This document shows, piece by piece, positions 33,183-45,607 of a DNA stretch of 64,000 nt (position 1 is its first letter; each line of letters opens with the position of its first letter). Below the pieces are notes generated by a model. The model had not been told where the DNA came from. It saw nothing but the letters and a program-made list of their open reading frames with translations, and did not search any database. A program made the translations under genes and the position numbers. The stretch is from Patagioenas fasciata (lineage: Eukaryota > Chordata > Aves > Columbiformes > Columbidae). Location of the stretch: NCBI RefSeq assembly GCF_037038585.1, contig NC_092526.1, positions 41,551,501 through 41,615,500 on the forward strand, written 5' to 3'.

Positions 33183-36100
33183 CAATTAACTGAGAAATTG
33201 CTGAGCTGACACCAAGTCCTGCTGTGTTTCTGTCACCTGCAGAGTGCCTGCATCCTCACCATGGTAGCGGGCATTGTGACAAAGGTTCTATGTCAGCTGG
33301 GTGTGGCAGCCGAGCGCCCCCTAGGAAAGGGGGAGCCTGTGAACCCCGGGTCTGTCACTGCCTGCTGTCCCTGCTGTCACCAGCAAGGCCTCTGGAAAGT
33401 TTTAAAAACATCCCCAGACTTGGGTCCAAAGTGGTCAAAAGTGTCCAAGAGACAAGTAGGGAAGAAGGATATGGAACAGAGGGAGAAAGCGAAGGGAGCA
33501 GGACAAAGGGAGGGAAGAGGAAAAACTAGTGCCGGGCTGCAGGACTGAAATGGAGGAATTGAAAGACAAGAGCCAGGAAGCAGGAGAGTTTGAGAAAAGG
33601 AGAGAGGAAACAAGAGACATGCAACCAGACGAGGGGTTAGTGAGAGATGCTCAAACAGACAGCCGTATGAGAAGGAAATAAGGCAAGGCAAGGGTAGGCC
33701 AAAGGACGTTTCCTTGCTTATTATTTTCTACCACATTCATCCTGAGACGAGGAGGAAAGCCATCAGACCTTATGGATTAGGCCCAAACAAAACCCCCGGC
33801 TACCTCAGACACTTAGACTAAGCTTAAAACGCAAAGATCTCTCTATAAGGATGGTTTTTATACTGTACTGCCACAATCTGCTGGCAGTACAAAAGAATAA
33901 GCGGCAGATCAACGTAGGCTGAGTCATGGTGGTTTGGTGCAGAGACCATGCATATCATGGGAATATTTCAGCATTTCTGCTCTGGTTTTCAGTGTATTAC
34001 ACCAAAACACCCACCTGATGACATCATTTCAACAGCAAAAGCAAAAATTTGCAGAATTCAGCTTCTTTGGGGAACTGAGAAATTGCTGAGCTGACACCAA
34101 GAACTGCTGGGTGTCTGTCACCTGCAGAGTGCCCGCATCCTCACCACGGTAGCGGGCATTGTGACAAAGGTTCTATGTCAGCTGGGTGTGGCAGTCGAGC
34201 GCCCCCGAGGGGAGGGGGAGCCTGACAGACCCCGGGCCTGTCACTGCCTGCTGTGCCCGCTGTCACCAGCGAGGCCTCTGAAAAGTTTCAAAAACATCCC
34301 CAGACTTGGGTCCAAAGTCGCCAAAAGTCTCTAAGAGACAAGTCGGGAAGAAGGATATGGAACAGAGGGAGAAAACAAAGGGAGCAGGACAAAAGGAGGA
34401 AGAGGAAAAACTAGTGCCGGGCTGCAGGACTGAAATGGAGGAATTGAAAGACAAGAGGCAGGAAGCAGGAGAGTTTGAGAAAAGGAGAGAGGAAAGAAGA
34501 CACATGAAGCAAGACGAGGGGTTAGTGAGAGAGGCTGGGACAACGAATAGGATGAGAAGGAAATATGGGAAGGCAAGGCACACTAGGCCAAAGGACGTTT
34601 CCTTGCTTTATATTTTCTACTACATTCATCCTGAGACGAGGAGGAAAGCCATCGGACCTTATGGATTAGGCCCAAAGAGAAACCCCGGCTACTCGAGACA
34701 CTTAGACTAAGCCTAAAATGCAAAGATCTCTCTATAAGGATGGGTTTTATACTGTACTGCCACAATCTGCTGGCAGTACAAAAGAATAAGCGGCAGATCT
34801 ACTTAGGCTGAGTCATGGTGGTTTGGTGCAGAGACCATGCATATCATGGGAATATTTCAGCATTTCTGCTCTGGTTTTCAGTGTATTACACCAAAACACC
34901 CACCTGATGACATCATTTCAAGAGCAAAAGTAGCAATTTGCAGAATTCAGCTTCTTTGGGGAACTGAGAAATTGCTGAGCTGACACCAAGTCCTGCGGTG
35001 TCTTTGTCACCTTCAGGGTGCCCGCATCCTCACCACGGTAGCGGGCATTTTGACAAAGGTTCTAGGTCAGCTGGCTGTGGCAGTCGAGCGCCCCCTAGGG
35101 GAGGGGGAGCCTGACAGACCTGGGCCGGTCACTGCCTGTTGTCCCTGCTGTCAGCAGCAAGGCCTCCATAGAGTTCCAAAAACATCCCCAGACTTGGGTC
35201 CAACGTGCTCAAGAGTCTCCAAGAGACGAGTCGGGAAGAAGGATATGGGACAGAGGGAGAAAGTGAAGGGAGCAGGAAAAAGGGAGAGAAGTGAAAAAAA
35301 CTAGAGATGGGCTGCAGGACTGAAATGGAGGAATTGCAAGACTAAAGCCAGGAAGCAGGAGAGTTTGAGAAAAGGAGAGAGGAAAGAAGAGACATGCAGC
35401 CAGATGAGGGGTTAGTGAGAGAGGCTGGGACAGAGAACAGGATGAGAAGGAAATAAGGCAAAGCAAGGAAAGGCTAGGCCAAAGGACGTTTCCTTGCTTT
35501 ATGCTTTCTACCACATTCATCATGAGACGAAGAGGAAAGTCATCAGACCTTATGGATTAGGCCCTAAAAAAAACCCCGGCTACCTGAGAGACTTAGACTA
35601 AGCCTGAAAGGCAAAGATGTCTTCATAAGCGTGGTCTTTATACTCTACTTCCACAATCTGCTGGCAGTTCAAAAGAACAAGCAGCAAATCTACTTAGGCT
35701 GAGTCATGGTTGTTTGGTGCAGAGACCATGCATATCATGGGAATATTTCAGCATTTCTGCTCTGGTTTTCAGTGTATTACACCAAAAAACCTACCTGATG
35801 ACATCATTTCAACAACAAAAGCAGCAATTTGGAGAATTCAGCTTCTTTGGGGAACTGAGCAATTGCTGAGCTGACACCAAGTCCTGCGGTATCCCTGTCA
35901 CCCGCAGAGTGCCCGCATCCTCACCACGGTAGCGGGCATTGTGACAAAGGTTCTATGTCAGCTGGGTGTGGCAGCCGAGCGCCCCCTAGGGGAGGAGAAG
36001 CCTGTCAGCCCCGGGCCTGTCACTGCCTGCTGTGCCCGCTGTCACCAGCAAGGCCTCTGAAAAGTTTCAAAAACATCCCCAGACTTGGGTCCAAAGTGGC

Positions 36101-36867
36101 CCAAAGTCTCCAAGAGACAAGTCGGGAAGAAGGATATGGAACAGAGGGAGAAAGCGAAGGGAGCAGGACAAAGGGAGGGAAGAGGAAAAACTAGTGCGGG
36201 GCTGCAGGACTGAAATGGAGGAATTGAAAGACAAGATCCAGGAAGCAGGAGAGTTTGAGAAAAGGAGAGAGGAAAGAAGAGACATGCAGCCAGACGAGGG
36301 GTTAGTGAGAGAGGCTGGGACAGAGAACAGGATGAGAAGGAAACAAGGCAAGGCAAGGCAAGGGTAGGCCAAAGGACGTTTCCTTGCTTTGTACTTTCTG
36401 CCACATTCATCATGAGACGAGGAGGAAAACCATCAGACCTTATGGATTAGACCCAAACAAAAACTCCGGGTAATTGAGACACTTAGTCTAAGCCTAAAAT
36501 GCAGAGATATTTCCATAGGGATGTTTTTTATACTGTACTTCCACAATCTTCTGGCAGTACATGGAGGTTTGGTGCAGAGACCATGCATGTCATGGGAATA
36601 TTTCAGCATTTCTGCTCTGGTTTTCAGTGTGTTACACCAAAACACTCACCTGATGACATCATTTCAACAGCAAAAGCAGCAATTTGCAGAATTCAGCTTC
36701 TGTGGGGAACTGAGAAGTTTCTGAGCTGACACCAAGTCCTGCTGGGTCCCTGTCACCTGCAGAGTGCCCGCATCCTCAACGAAGGACGTTTCCTTGCGTT
36801 ATATTTTCTACTAAATTCATCTTCAGACGAGGAGGAAAGCCATCGGACCTTATGCATTAAGCCCAAA
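33183..36867 (+). repeat. R0.89 tandem array, about four units
   Basis: The landmark CATCCTCACC-x-x-GGTAGCGGG recurs at 33251, 34136, 35025 and 35916, giving periods of 885, 889 and 891 bp, with the next start at 36771 (855 bp). Units are clearly more alike here than in the dispersed copies. Each unit contains a conserved block CACCTGATGACATCATTT and a purine-rich stretch of about 350 bp. The last unit loses about 400 bp internally (after 36780) and then joins R1.7 at about 36868. Confidence 0.95.
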
Positions 36868-39800
36868 CATTTGGAGGGTACCTGAAGATACGTACCTGTT
36901 CTTGGAGCTCCACTAGTAAAGGAGCAAAGACACTCATAGGCATCGACCGGAGACATGTTTCCGAAGAGGTCATTTAGCGAGTCTGCGCAGCTCTCAAGAA
37001 TGTGCCTGAAAAGCGCCCAAATTAGCGCAACCTGTGTTCAAACGCTGGTGCCTCTGCGACTGCATTGAGGCACGTTCCTGTGTCTGCGAGTGTATAGATA
37101 GCTCTTTCATGTTGGCTCTGAGAGAAATGGTCCGGTATTTCTTCTGTGCGTACAGACGCGATTCCCTTGTCTCGTGCGAACAGAGGGAACTCCGTGCATC
37201 CAAAACTACATGGTAACGACGCGTCTGCATATGTTTTGGTAAACAGTCAAGTGTGCGTGTTCTGACAGCTGCATCTATGCAGACGTCTCCACAAACCCAC
37301 TTCTGAACGGCCCGCAGCCCAGGACTGAATGTATAAACTAACAAAAGTGCACCGGTATGAAGAATCACATATTCAGACGGACATCTTGCATCTCACAGAA
37401 GCACGAACGTACTTGCTTTCAAGCACATGGCAGAAACAATGTGTGAACAGATGAGCTGCTGCTATTTTCTCCGTTCGGCATGCTTCGTTGTAGCTCTCTT
37501 GCCGGTCGCCGGCTTAGCGGCTTTCTTTGCGCGACTAGGTAGAGGGAGAGAAACAGATAGCATCGGAAAACTTGCCTTTCGCCTTCTTCAGCGCTGGAAC
37601 CTAGTGGCTACGCCTTCTGTTTGTCCATGTGCACACACACGATTCCTCAGCGAAAACCACGCAGAAACCTTTCCACAAGCACCCAGGTACGTGCACCCAG
37701 CACCACGTGCACGCACACGCAGCTAGAGAAAAGCACCTACCTTTTCACACACTGATGCCTAAGCAAACGCCTGGCCGCACGCACGCACACATCCGCAAGC
37801 GCGCCCACTCCCATCTCTTGATGGAAAGACGGACGAGAAACGTACTGACAGGCTTGAGGGGAAACACGTCCGTTGATGATTGGCGTACTGCACGCCCGCC
37901 TATGGGGCTGCAGGGGAATCCACATTTGGAAGGTACCTGAAGATAGAGATGTGCCTGTTCTTGGAGCTCCGCTAGCAAAGGAGCAAAGGCACTCGTAGGC
38001 AGTACTGAATGCTGTTCCGTGCTACTTCTCCTCCGGTGGCAAATGCTTCACAGTCACCCGAGGAAAGACGCTTAGCAATCAATCTCCAAGAGAAACGAAA
38101 CACATCATGCCATAAGGCGAAAGAACAGCAGGGCATCTCTTCCCAAGCTTGTCCCTGATCTATAGCTGAGAGCAAACACTAGTGTGCTTGTGGGAGAGCC
38201 TGTGTCTTTCCTGGAAGTGTTTGGGAGTTTTGCTCAGACGCATGTTTCCCCAAGTTCAAGAATCAAGAGCTAGGATACCGGCAGACAGGTCCCTGTTTGT
38301 GTGGAGACAGTCTGCCTGAAACCCTGTGTTCCTTAGCGCCCGCTGTTTCTACCCGTCGCTCCACACGCCTGTGAGTCCCTTTCTTTCTCTCCACAAGCAC
38401 GTGTGTTCACTTCGTCGCACATGCGCATCTGCACAAGCGTTGAGCTCAGCGGAGTGTGTCTCTTGACACTTGCTGTGCGTTGGCTGTGTCTGCCTGCTCC
38501 AGTGAACAGAGAAACGGGAAATCATCTTGGTAGAGGCAACAAAGCAAAACCGAGGCAGGATTGACATCTGCTCAACAGAGACGGAATCCCCACGCTGACA
38601 CAGTTACACGAGAAGAAATCAGAGCGGTACATCGACCGGAGACGTGTTTCCCAAGAGGTCATTTAGCGAGTGAACAGCAGTGTGCGCGACTTTCAGGAGT
38701 GTGCCTGAAAAGTGCCAGAATCACCAGAGCCTCTGTTCAAAAGCTGCTGCCTCTGTGACTGCATTGAGGCACGTCCCCGTGTCTGCGAGTGTATAGACGG
38801 CTCTTTCGTGTTCACTCCGAGGGAAACGCTCCGGTATTGCTTCTGTGCGTACAGACGCGATTCCCTTGTCTCGTGCGAACAGAGGGAACTCTGTGCATCC
38901 AAATCTACGAGGTAAGGACGCGTCTGCATATGTTTTGGTGAACAGCCGAGTGTGCGTGTTCTGACAGCTGCCTCTATGCAGACGTCTCCACAGAGCCACT
39001 TCTGAATGCCCCGCAGCCCAGGACTGAATCGATACACTAACAAGTGCACCGGTGTGAGCAACCACATCTTCAGAAGGATGTCTTTCATCTCACAGCAGCA
39101 TGAACGTATTGGCGTTCAAGCACATGGCAGAAACAAGGTGTGAACACATGAGCTGCTGCTATTTTCTCCGTTCGGCATGCTTCGTTGTAGCTCTCTTGCC
39201 GGTCGCCGGCTTAGCGGCTTGCTTTGTGCGACTAGGTCTGGGGAGAGAAGGAGATAGCGCCGGAAACCTTGCCTTTTGCCGCCTTCGGCGCTGGAACCTA
39301 GTGGCTACGCCTTCTGTTTGTCCATGTGCACACACACGATTCCTCAGCAAAAACCACGCAGAAACCTTTCCACAAGCACCCAGGTACGTGCACCCAGCAC
39401 CACGTGCACGCACACGCAGCTAGAGAAAAGCACCTACCTTTTCACACACTGATGCCTAAGCAAACGCCTGGCCGCACACACGCACACATCCGCAAGCGCG
39501 CCCACTCCCATCTCTTGACGGAAAGACGGACGAGAAACGTACTGACAGGCTTGAGGGGAAACACGTCCGTTGATGGTTGGCGTACTGTACGCCCGCCTAC
39601 GGGGCTGCAGGGGAATCCACATTTGGAAGGTACCTGAAGATAGAGATGTGCCTGTTCTTGGAGCTCCGCTAGCAAAGGAGCAAAGGCACTTGTAGGCAGT
39701 ACTGAATGCTGTTCCGTGCTACTTCTCCTCCGGTGGCAAATGCTTCACAGTCGCCCGAGGAAAGACGCTTAGCAATCGATCTCCAAGAGAAACGAAACAC

Positions 39801-42223
39801 ATCATGCCATAAGGCGAAAGAACAGCAGGGCATCTCTTCCCAAGCTTGTCCCTGATCTATAGCTGAGAGCAAACACTAGTGTGCTTGTGGGAGAGCCTGT
39901 GTCTTTCCTGGAAGTGTTTGGGAGTTTTGCTCAGACGCATGTTTCCCCAAGTTCAAGAATCAAGAGCTAGGATACCGGCAGACAGGTCCCTGTTTGTGTG
40001 GAGACAGTCTGCCTGAAACCCTGTGTTCCTTAGCGCCCGCTGTTTCTACCCGTCGCTCCACACGCCTGTGAGTCCCTTTCTTTCTCTCCACAAGCACATG
40101 TGTTCACTTCGTCGCACATGCGCATCTGCACAAGCGTTGAGCTCAGTGGACGGAGTGTGTCTCTTGACACTTGCTGTGCGTTGGCTGTGTCTGCCTGCTC
40201 CAGTGAACAGAGAAACGGGAAATCATCTTGGTAGAGGCAACAAAGCAAAACCGAGGCAGGATTGACATCTGCTCAACAGAGACGGAATCCCCGCGCTGAC
40301 ACAGTTCACACTTACACGAGAAGAAATCTGAGCGGTACATCGACCGGAGACGTGTTTCCCAAGAGGTCATTTAGCGAGTGAACAGCAGTGTGCGTGACTT
40401 TCAGGAGTGTGCCTGAAAAGTGCCAGAATCACCAGAGCCTCTGTTCAAAAGCTGCTGCCTCTGTGACTGCATTGAGGCACGTCCCCGTGTCTGCGAGTGT
40501 ATAGACGGCTCTTTCGTGTTCACTCCGAGGGAAACGCTCCGGTATTGCTTCTGTGCGTACAGACGCGATTCCCTTGTCTCGTGCGAACAGAGGGAACTCT
40601 GTGCATCCAAATCTACGAGGTAAGGACGCGTCTGCATATGTTTTGGTGAACAGCCGAGTGTGCGTGTTCTGACAGCTGCCTCTATGCAGGCGTCTCCACA
40701 GAGCCACTTCTGAATGCCCCGCAGCCCAGGACTGAATGGATACACTAACAAGTGCACCGGTGTGAGCAAACACATCTTCAGAAGGACGTCTTTCATCTCA
40801 CAGCAGCACGAACGTCTTGGCGTTCAAGCACATGGCAGAAACAAGGTGTGAACAGATGAGCTGCTGCTATTTTCTCCATTCGGCATGCTTCGTGGTAGCT
40901 CTCTTGCCAGTCACCGGCTTAGCGGCTTGCTTTGTGCGACTAGGTCTGGGGAGAGAAGGAGATAGCGCCGGAAACCTTGCCTTTTGCCGCCTTCGGCGCT
41001 GGAACCTAGTGGCTACGCCTTCTGTTTGTCCATGTGCACACACACGATTCCTCAGCGAAAACCACGCAGAAACCTTTCCACAAGCACCCAGGTACGTGCA
41101 CCCAGCACCACGTACACGCACACGCAGCTAGAGAAAAGCACCTAACTTTTCACACACTGATGCCTAAGCAAACGCCTGGCCGCACACACGCACACATCCG
41201 CAAGCGCGCCCACTCCCATCTCTTGACGGAAAGACGGACGAGAAACGTACTGACAGGCTTGAGGGGAAACACGTCCGTTGATGGTTGGCGTACTGCACGC
41301 CCGCCTACGGGGCTGCAGGGGAATCCACATTTGGAAGGTACCTGAAGATAGAGATGTGCCTGTTCTTGGAGCTCCGCTAGCAAAGGAGCAAAGGCACTCG
41401 TAGGCAGTACTGAATGCTGTTCCGTGCTACTTCTCCTCCGGTGGCAAATGCTTCACAGTCACCCGAGGAAAGACGCTTAGCAATCGATCTCCAAGAGAAA
41501 CGAAACACATCATGCCATAAGGCGAAAGAACAGCAGGGCATCTCTTCCCAAGCTTGTCCCTGATCTATAGCTGAGAGCAAACACTAGTGTGCTTGTGGGA
41601 GAGCCTGTGTCTTTCCTGGAAGTGTTTGGGAGTTTTGCTCAGACGCATGTTTCCCCAAGTTCAAGAATCAAGAGCTAGGATACCGGCAGACAGGTCCCTG
41701 TTTGTGTGGAGACAGTCTGCCTGAAACCCTGTGTTCCTTAGCGCCCGCTGTTTCTACCCGTCGCTCCACACGCCTGTGAGTCCCTTTCTTTCTCTCCACA
41801 AGCACGTGTGTTCACTTCGTCGCACATGCGCATCTGCACAAGCGTTGAGCTCAGCGGAGTGTGTCTCTTGACACTTGCTGTGTGTTGGCTGTGTCTGCCT
41901 GCTCCAGTGAACAGAGAAACGGGAAATCATCTTGGTAGAGGCAACAAAGCAAAACCGAGGCAGGATTGACATCTGCTCAACAGAGACGGAATCCCCGCGC
42001 TGACACAGTTACACGAGAAGAAATCTGAGCGGTACATCGACCGGAGACGTGTTTCCCAAGAGGTCATTTAGCGAGTGAACAGCAGTGTGCGCGACTTTCA
42101 GGAGTGTGCCTGAAAAGTGCCAGAATCACCAGAGCCTCTGTTCAAAAGCTGCTGCCTCTGTGACTGCATTGAGGCACGTCCCCGTGTCTGCGAGTGTATA
42201 GACGGCTCTTTCGTGTTCACTCC
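36868..42223 (+). repeat. R1.7 tandem array, about three units
   Basis: The landmark TGCCAGAATCACC recurs at 38713, 40421 and 42118, giving periods of 1708 and 1697 bp. The first unit (from 36868) is more diverged than the next two, which differ by only a few substitutions and small indels. The array is cut at about 42223 by the ERV-L-like provirus. The units are rich in CpG, CACACACG tracts and CACGTG words. Short frames repeat identically because the DNA is nearly identical. No coding signature. Confidence 0.95.
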
Positions 42224-43564
42224 TAGCTGCTCGAGAAAAGGCAAAACAGCCAAAGCTGCTGCTGCAGCCACTGCCCCCCCAACCGCGGCTTCACAGGCTG
42301 AAGCTACAGCTCCTCCGCAGAGCTCCTCTGCCAAGGTCACTGCAGATATCGTTACTTCTCCAGCCTCAAAGGCTAACAAGGCAGCCCCTCCGTCTTCCCA
42401 CACTTGGCACTGTTGCTGCTGTAACCACAGCAATTACTGTGACAGTCATTCAGACTCTGAAAATGAATCAAATGATGGTGAACCCATATCAGCATCAGTT
42501 GCTGGTTGTAAGAAAGTCACTAGAAAGACTACCCATGCAGCAGGTGATGGCACAGGGCCAACATCAACCCAAGGGGCATCATCATCAGGACAGGGTGGAG
42601 ATGAAGTGACCACCACTCGGTCCTTTTCTCCAGGTGAGCTGAGAGATCTGCGAAAAGACTTCAGTCGTCATGAAGGCGAGAATATTTTAACCTGGCTGCT
42701 GCGATGCTGGGACAATGGGGCAGAAACAATTGAATTGGAAGGTGGTGAATCCAGGCAGCTGGGATCTATGTCAAAAGATTCCACCATTGATAGGGCAATT
42801 TCAAGAGAGTCTAATGCCAATACTCTCTGGACCCGACTCCTGCAGCTATGAAAGTCAGATTTCCCTACAAGGAAGATTGTATATTCAAGTTAGGGAAATG
42901 GAATACTATGGAGAGAGGTATCCAGTTCCTGAGAGAATTAGCTGTGCGAGAGATCATCTATCTAGGACCAAACAGCCAAGAGGGGACAGACCCAGATAGA
43001 ATCAATTGTACAAAATCTATGTGGTGCAGATTTGTACAAAGTGCACCACCTGCATATGCTAAGTCATTGGCAGGAATGGTCTGGTCAGCTAGAGGTGTAC
43101 AAGAAATTAATGAAGTGATTGAGCAGCTCCGGTACTTTGAGGACAGCCTTGCTGGTTCTCTACGGGCTTGTGTCTCCGCTGTGGAGAAACTGTGTGAAAA
43201 ATCTGATGACCGGTTTGAAAAGCTGTTGCAAGAAATCCAAGAGCTCAGAGCAGACTCGTACCGTTCACGACCTGCACAAACCTATGTTTCAGCTGTTAGG
43301 AGAAGGCGTTTCCAATCTCGAGAGAGAGGGCAGAGGCAGCCCACAAAAAGAGGTTCACTGTGGTTCTTCCTACATGAGCAGGGAGAAAACATGAATAAGT
43401 GGCATGGAAGGCCTACCTCAGAACTTCAAGAACGAGTACGTGAGATAAAAGGAAAAACTCCTAGGAAAGTGGCTGCTCCAGTTTACAAAAGGAGCAGAAG
43501 AGATTCTGATGCTCTTGAAGGAACCTATAATTCACACCCAGAGACTGTGCAAAACAGGAATTAG
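42224..43564 (+). pseudogene. ERV-L-like gag, frameshifted
   Basis: The first frame (to the stop at 42849-42851) has an alanine-rich start, a cysteine cluster (H-C-C-C-C), a Ser/Thr-rich linker and then a capsid-like segment beginning S-P-G-E-L-R-D-L-R. Capsid continues in another frame from 42848 (L-R-E-L-A-V-R-E, then a basic tail) to 43564, so one frameshift near 42848 breaks the gene. The ATG that opens the frame at 42117 lies in the R1.7 satellite, so the first ~36 codons are not viral. The 5' LTR and the leader are missing. No zinc knuckle is visible, which fits ERV-L Gags. The protein would form the particle core. The open frame is a chimera with the satellite. Confidence 0.75.
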
Positions 43565-43599
43565 AGGTGCCCTGCCTCCAACCAGGTGGAGGAAAGGGA

Positions 43600-45607
43600 T
43601 AACAGAGTTATTGGACTGTACAAATACTATGGCCTGGTACAACACAACCCCAGGAGTACAAAGCTTTAGTGGACACTGGTGCTCAGTGCACAATAATTCC
43701 TTCTAATTATAAAGGAACGCAATCCATCAATATTGTTGGAGTGACTGGAGGATCCCAGGAGCTGACTGTTGTAGAGGCTGAAATGAGCCTAACTGGAAAA
43801 AACTGGCAAAAGCATCCCATTGTGACTGGTCCAGATGCTCCGTGCATCCTTGGTATAGACTACCTCAGGAGAGGGTATTTTAAGGACCCAAAAGGGTATA
43901 GGTGGGCATTTGGTATAGCAGCTGTGGACACTGAGAAAATTGAACAGCTGTCTGTTTTGCCTGGTCTTTCAGACGACCCTTCTGTTGTAGGACTGCTGAT
44001 GGTTGACGATCAGCAGATGCCAATTGCTACCATGATGGTGCATCGCCGGCAATATCGCACCAATCGAGACTCTGTGATTCCTATCCAGAAGCCGATCCGT
44101 CAATTGGAAAGCCAGGGTGTGATCAGTAAGACTCGCTCACCTTTTAACAGCCCAATCTGGCCAGTGCGTAAGTCTAATGACGAGTGGAGACTAACTGTAG
44201 GCTATCGTGGCCTGAATGAAGTTACACCACCACTGAGTGCTGCTGTGCCTGACATGCTAGAACTGCAATTTGAACTGCAGTCAAAGGCAGCCAAGTGGTA
44301 TGCTACAATTGACATTGCTCATGCATTTTTCTCTATTCCTGTAGCAGCAGAGTGCAGGCCGCAGTTTGCTTTCACCTGGAGGGGCATCCAGTACACATGG
44401 AATCGCTTGCCCCAGGGGTGGAAACACAGTCCTACCATCTGCCATGGACTGATCCAGACCACGCTGGAGCAAGGTGAAGCTCCAGAACACTTGCAATATA
44501 TTGATGACATCATCGTATGGGGCGACACAGCGAAAGAAGTCTTCGAGAAAGGTGAGAGAATAATTCATATTCTTTTGGATGCTGGTTTTGCCATAAAACG
44601 AAGCAAGGTCAAGGGACCTGTATGAGAGATCCAGTTTTTAGGAATAAAATGGCAAGATGGCCGTCGTCAGATCCCAATGGATGTGATCAACAAAATTGCA
44701 GCAATGTCTCCACCTACTAATAAAAAGGAGACACAGACTTTCTTGGGCGTTGTAGGTTTTTGGAGAATGCATATTCCACATTGTGAGCCTCTCTATCGAG
44801 TGACTCGTAAAAAGAACCAATTTGAGTGGGGCCCTGAACAACGACAAGCCTTTGAACAAATTAAGCGTGAGATAACTCATGCGGTGGCCCTTGGACCAGT
44901 CCAAACTGGACTAGATGTTAAAAATGTGCTCTACATCGCAGCCGGAGATAATGGACTTACCTGGAGCCTCTGGCAGAAAGCACCAGGAGAAACCCGAGGT
45001 CGACCCTTAGGTTTTTGGAGTCGAGGATACAAAGGATCTGAGGCCAACTATACTCCAACTGAAAAGGAGATACTAGCAGCATATGAAGGAGTTCGAGCTG
45101 CTTCAGAAGTGATGGGCACTGAAGCACAGCTCCTCCTGCACCTCGACTGCCGGTGCTGAGCTGGATGTTCAAAGGGACGGTTCCCTCTCCACATCATGCA
45201 ACCGAGGTTACATGGAGTAAATGGAATGCACTGATCACACAACGAGCTCGAATTGGAAGTCCCAACCGTCCAGGGATATTAGAAGTTATTACAGACTGGC
45301 CAGAAAGCAAAGACTTTGGGATGTCTCCAGATGAGGTGGAAGTAAAACGTGCTGAAGAAGCACCACCATATAATACGCTTTCAGAGACTGATAAGCAGTA
45401 TGCACTGTTCACAGATGGATCCTGTCGTCTTGTAGGAAAACATCGAAGGTGAAAGCTGCTGTGTGGAGTCCCACACGACAAGTTACAGAAGCCACTGAAG
45501 GACAAGGTGAATCCAGTCAGTTTGCAGAAGTGAAAGCCATCCAGCTGGCTTTGGACATTGCTGAATGAGAGAAGTGGCCAATACTTTATCTCTATACTGA
45601 CTCATGG
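43600..45607 (+). pseudogene. ERV-L-like protease, reverse transcriptase and RNase H, with stops and frameshifts
   Basis: The protease active site reads A-L-V-D-T-G-A-Q (about 43663-43686), followed by a G-I-D-Y-L segment. Reverse transcriptase follows, with the first catalytic Asp in A-T-I-D-I-A-H-A-F, then L-P-Q-G-W-K, and the YIDD box (about 44497-44508). The frame meets a TGA at 44623-44625, then resumes in the same frame with F-L-G-I-K-W and a thumb/connection region to 45159. It then needs a frame change. RNase H has T-D-G-S at about 45412 and T-D-S-W at about 45597, split by another frameshift near 45445 and a TGA near 45568. So at least two stops and two frameshifts disable it. The order protease, RT, RNase H and integrase is normal, and the pattern is the ERV-L (class III) type. 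Confidence 0.85.

Noticed and set aside
33224..36367. Recurring frames rich in E, G, R and K in R0.89 units
   Set aside because: Purine-rich composition yields open frames on this strand and S/P/L-rich frames on the other. Stops and frame differ between copies.
37034..42433. Identical frames of 62-131 residues recurring every 1.7 kb
   Set aside because: Their identity simply reflects near-identical DNA units. The frames are not kept in the older copies at 8.5-15.3 kb and show no domain.
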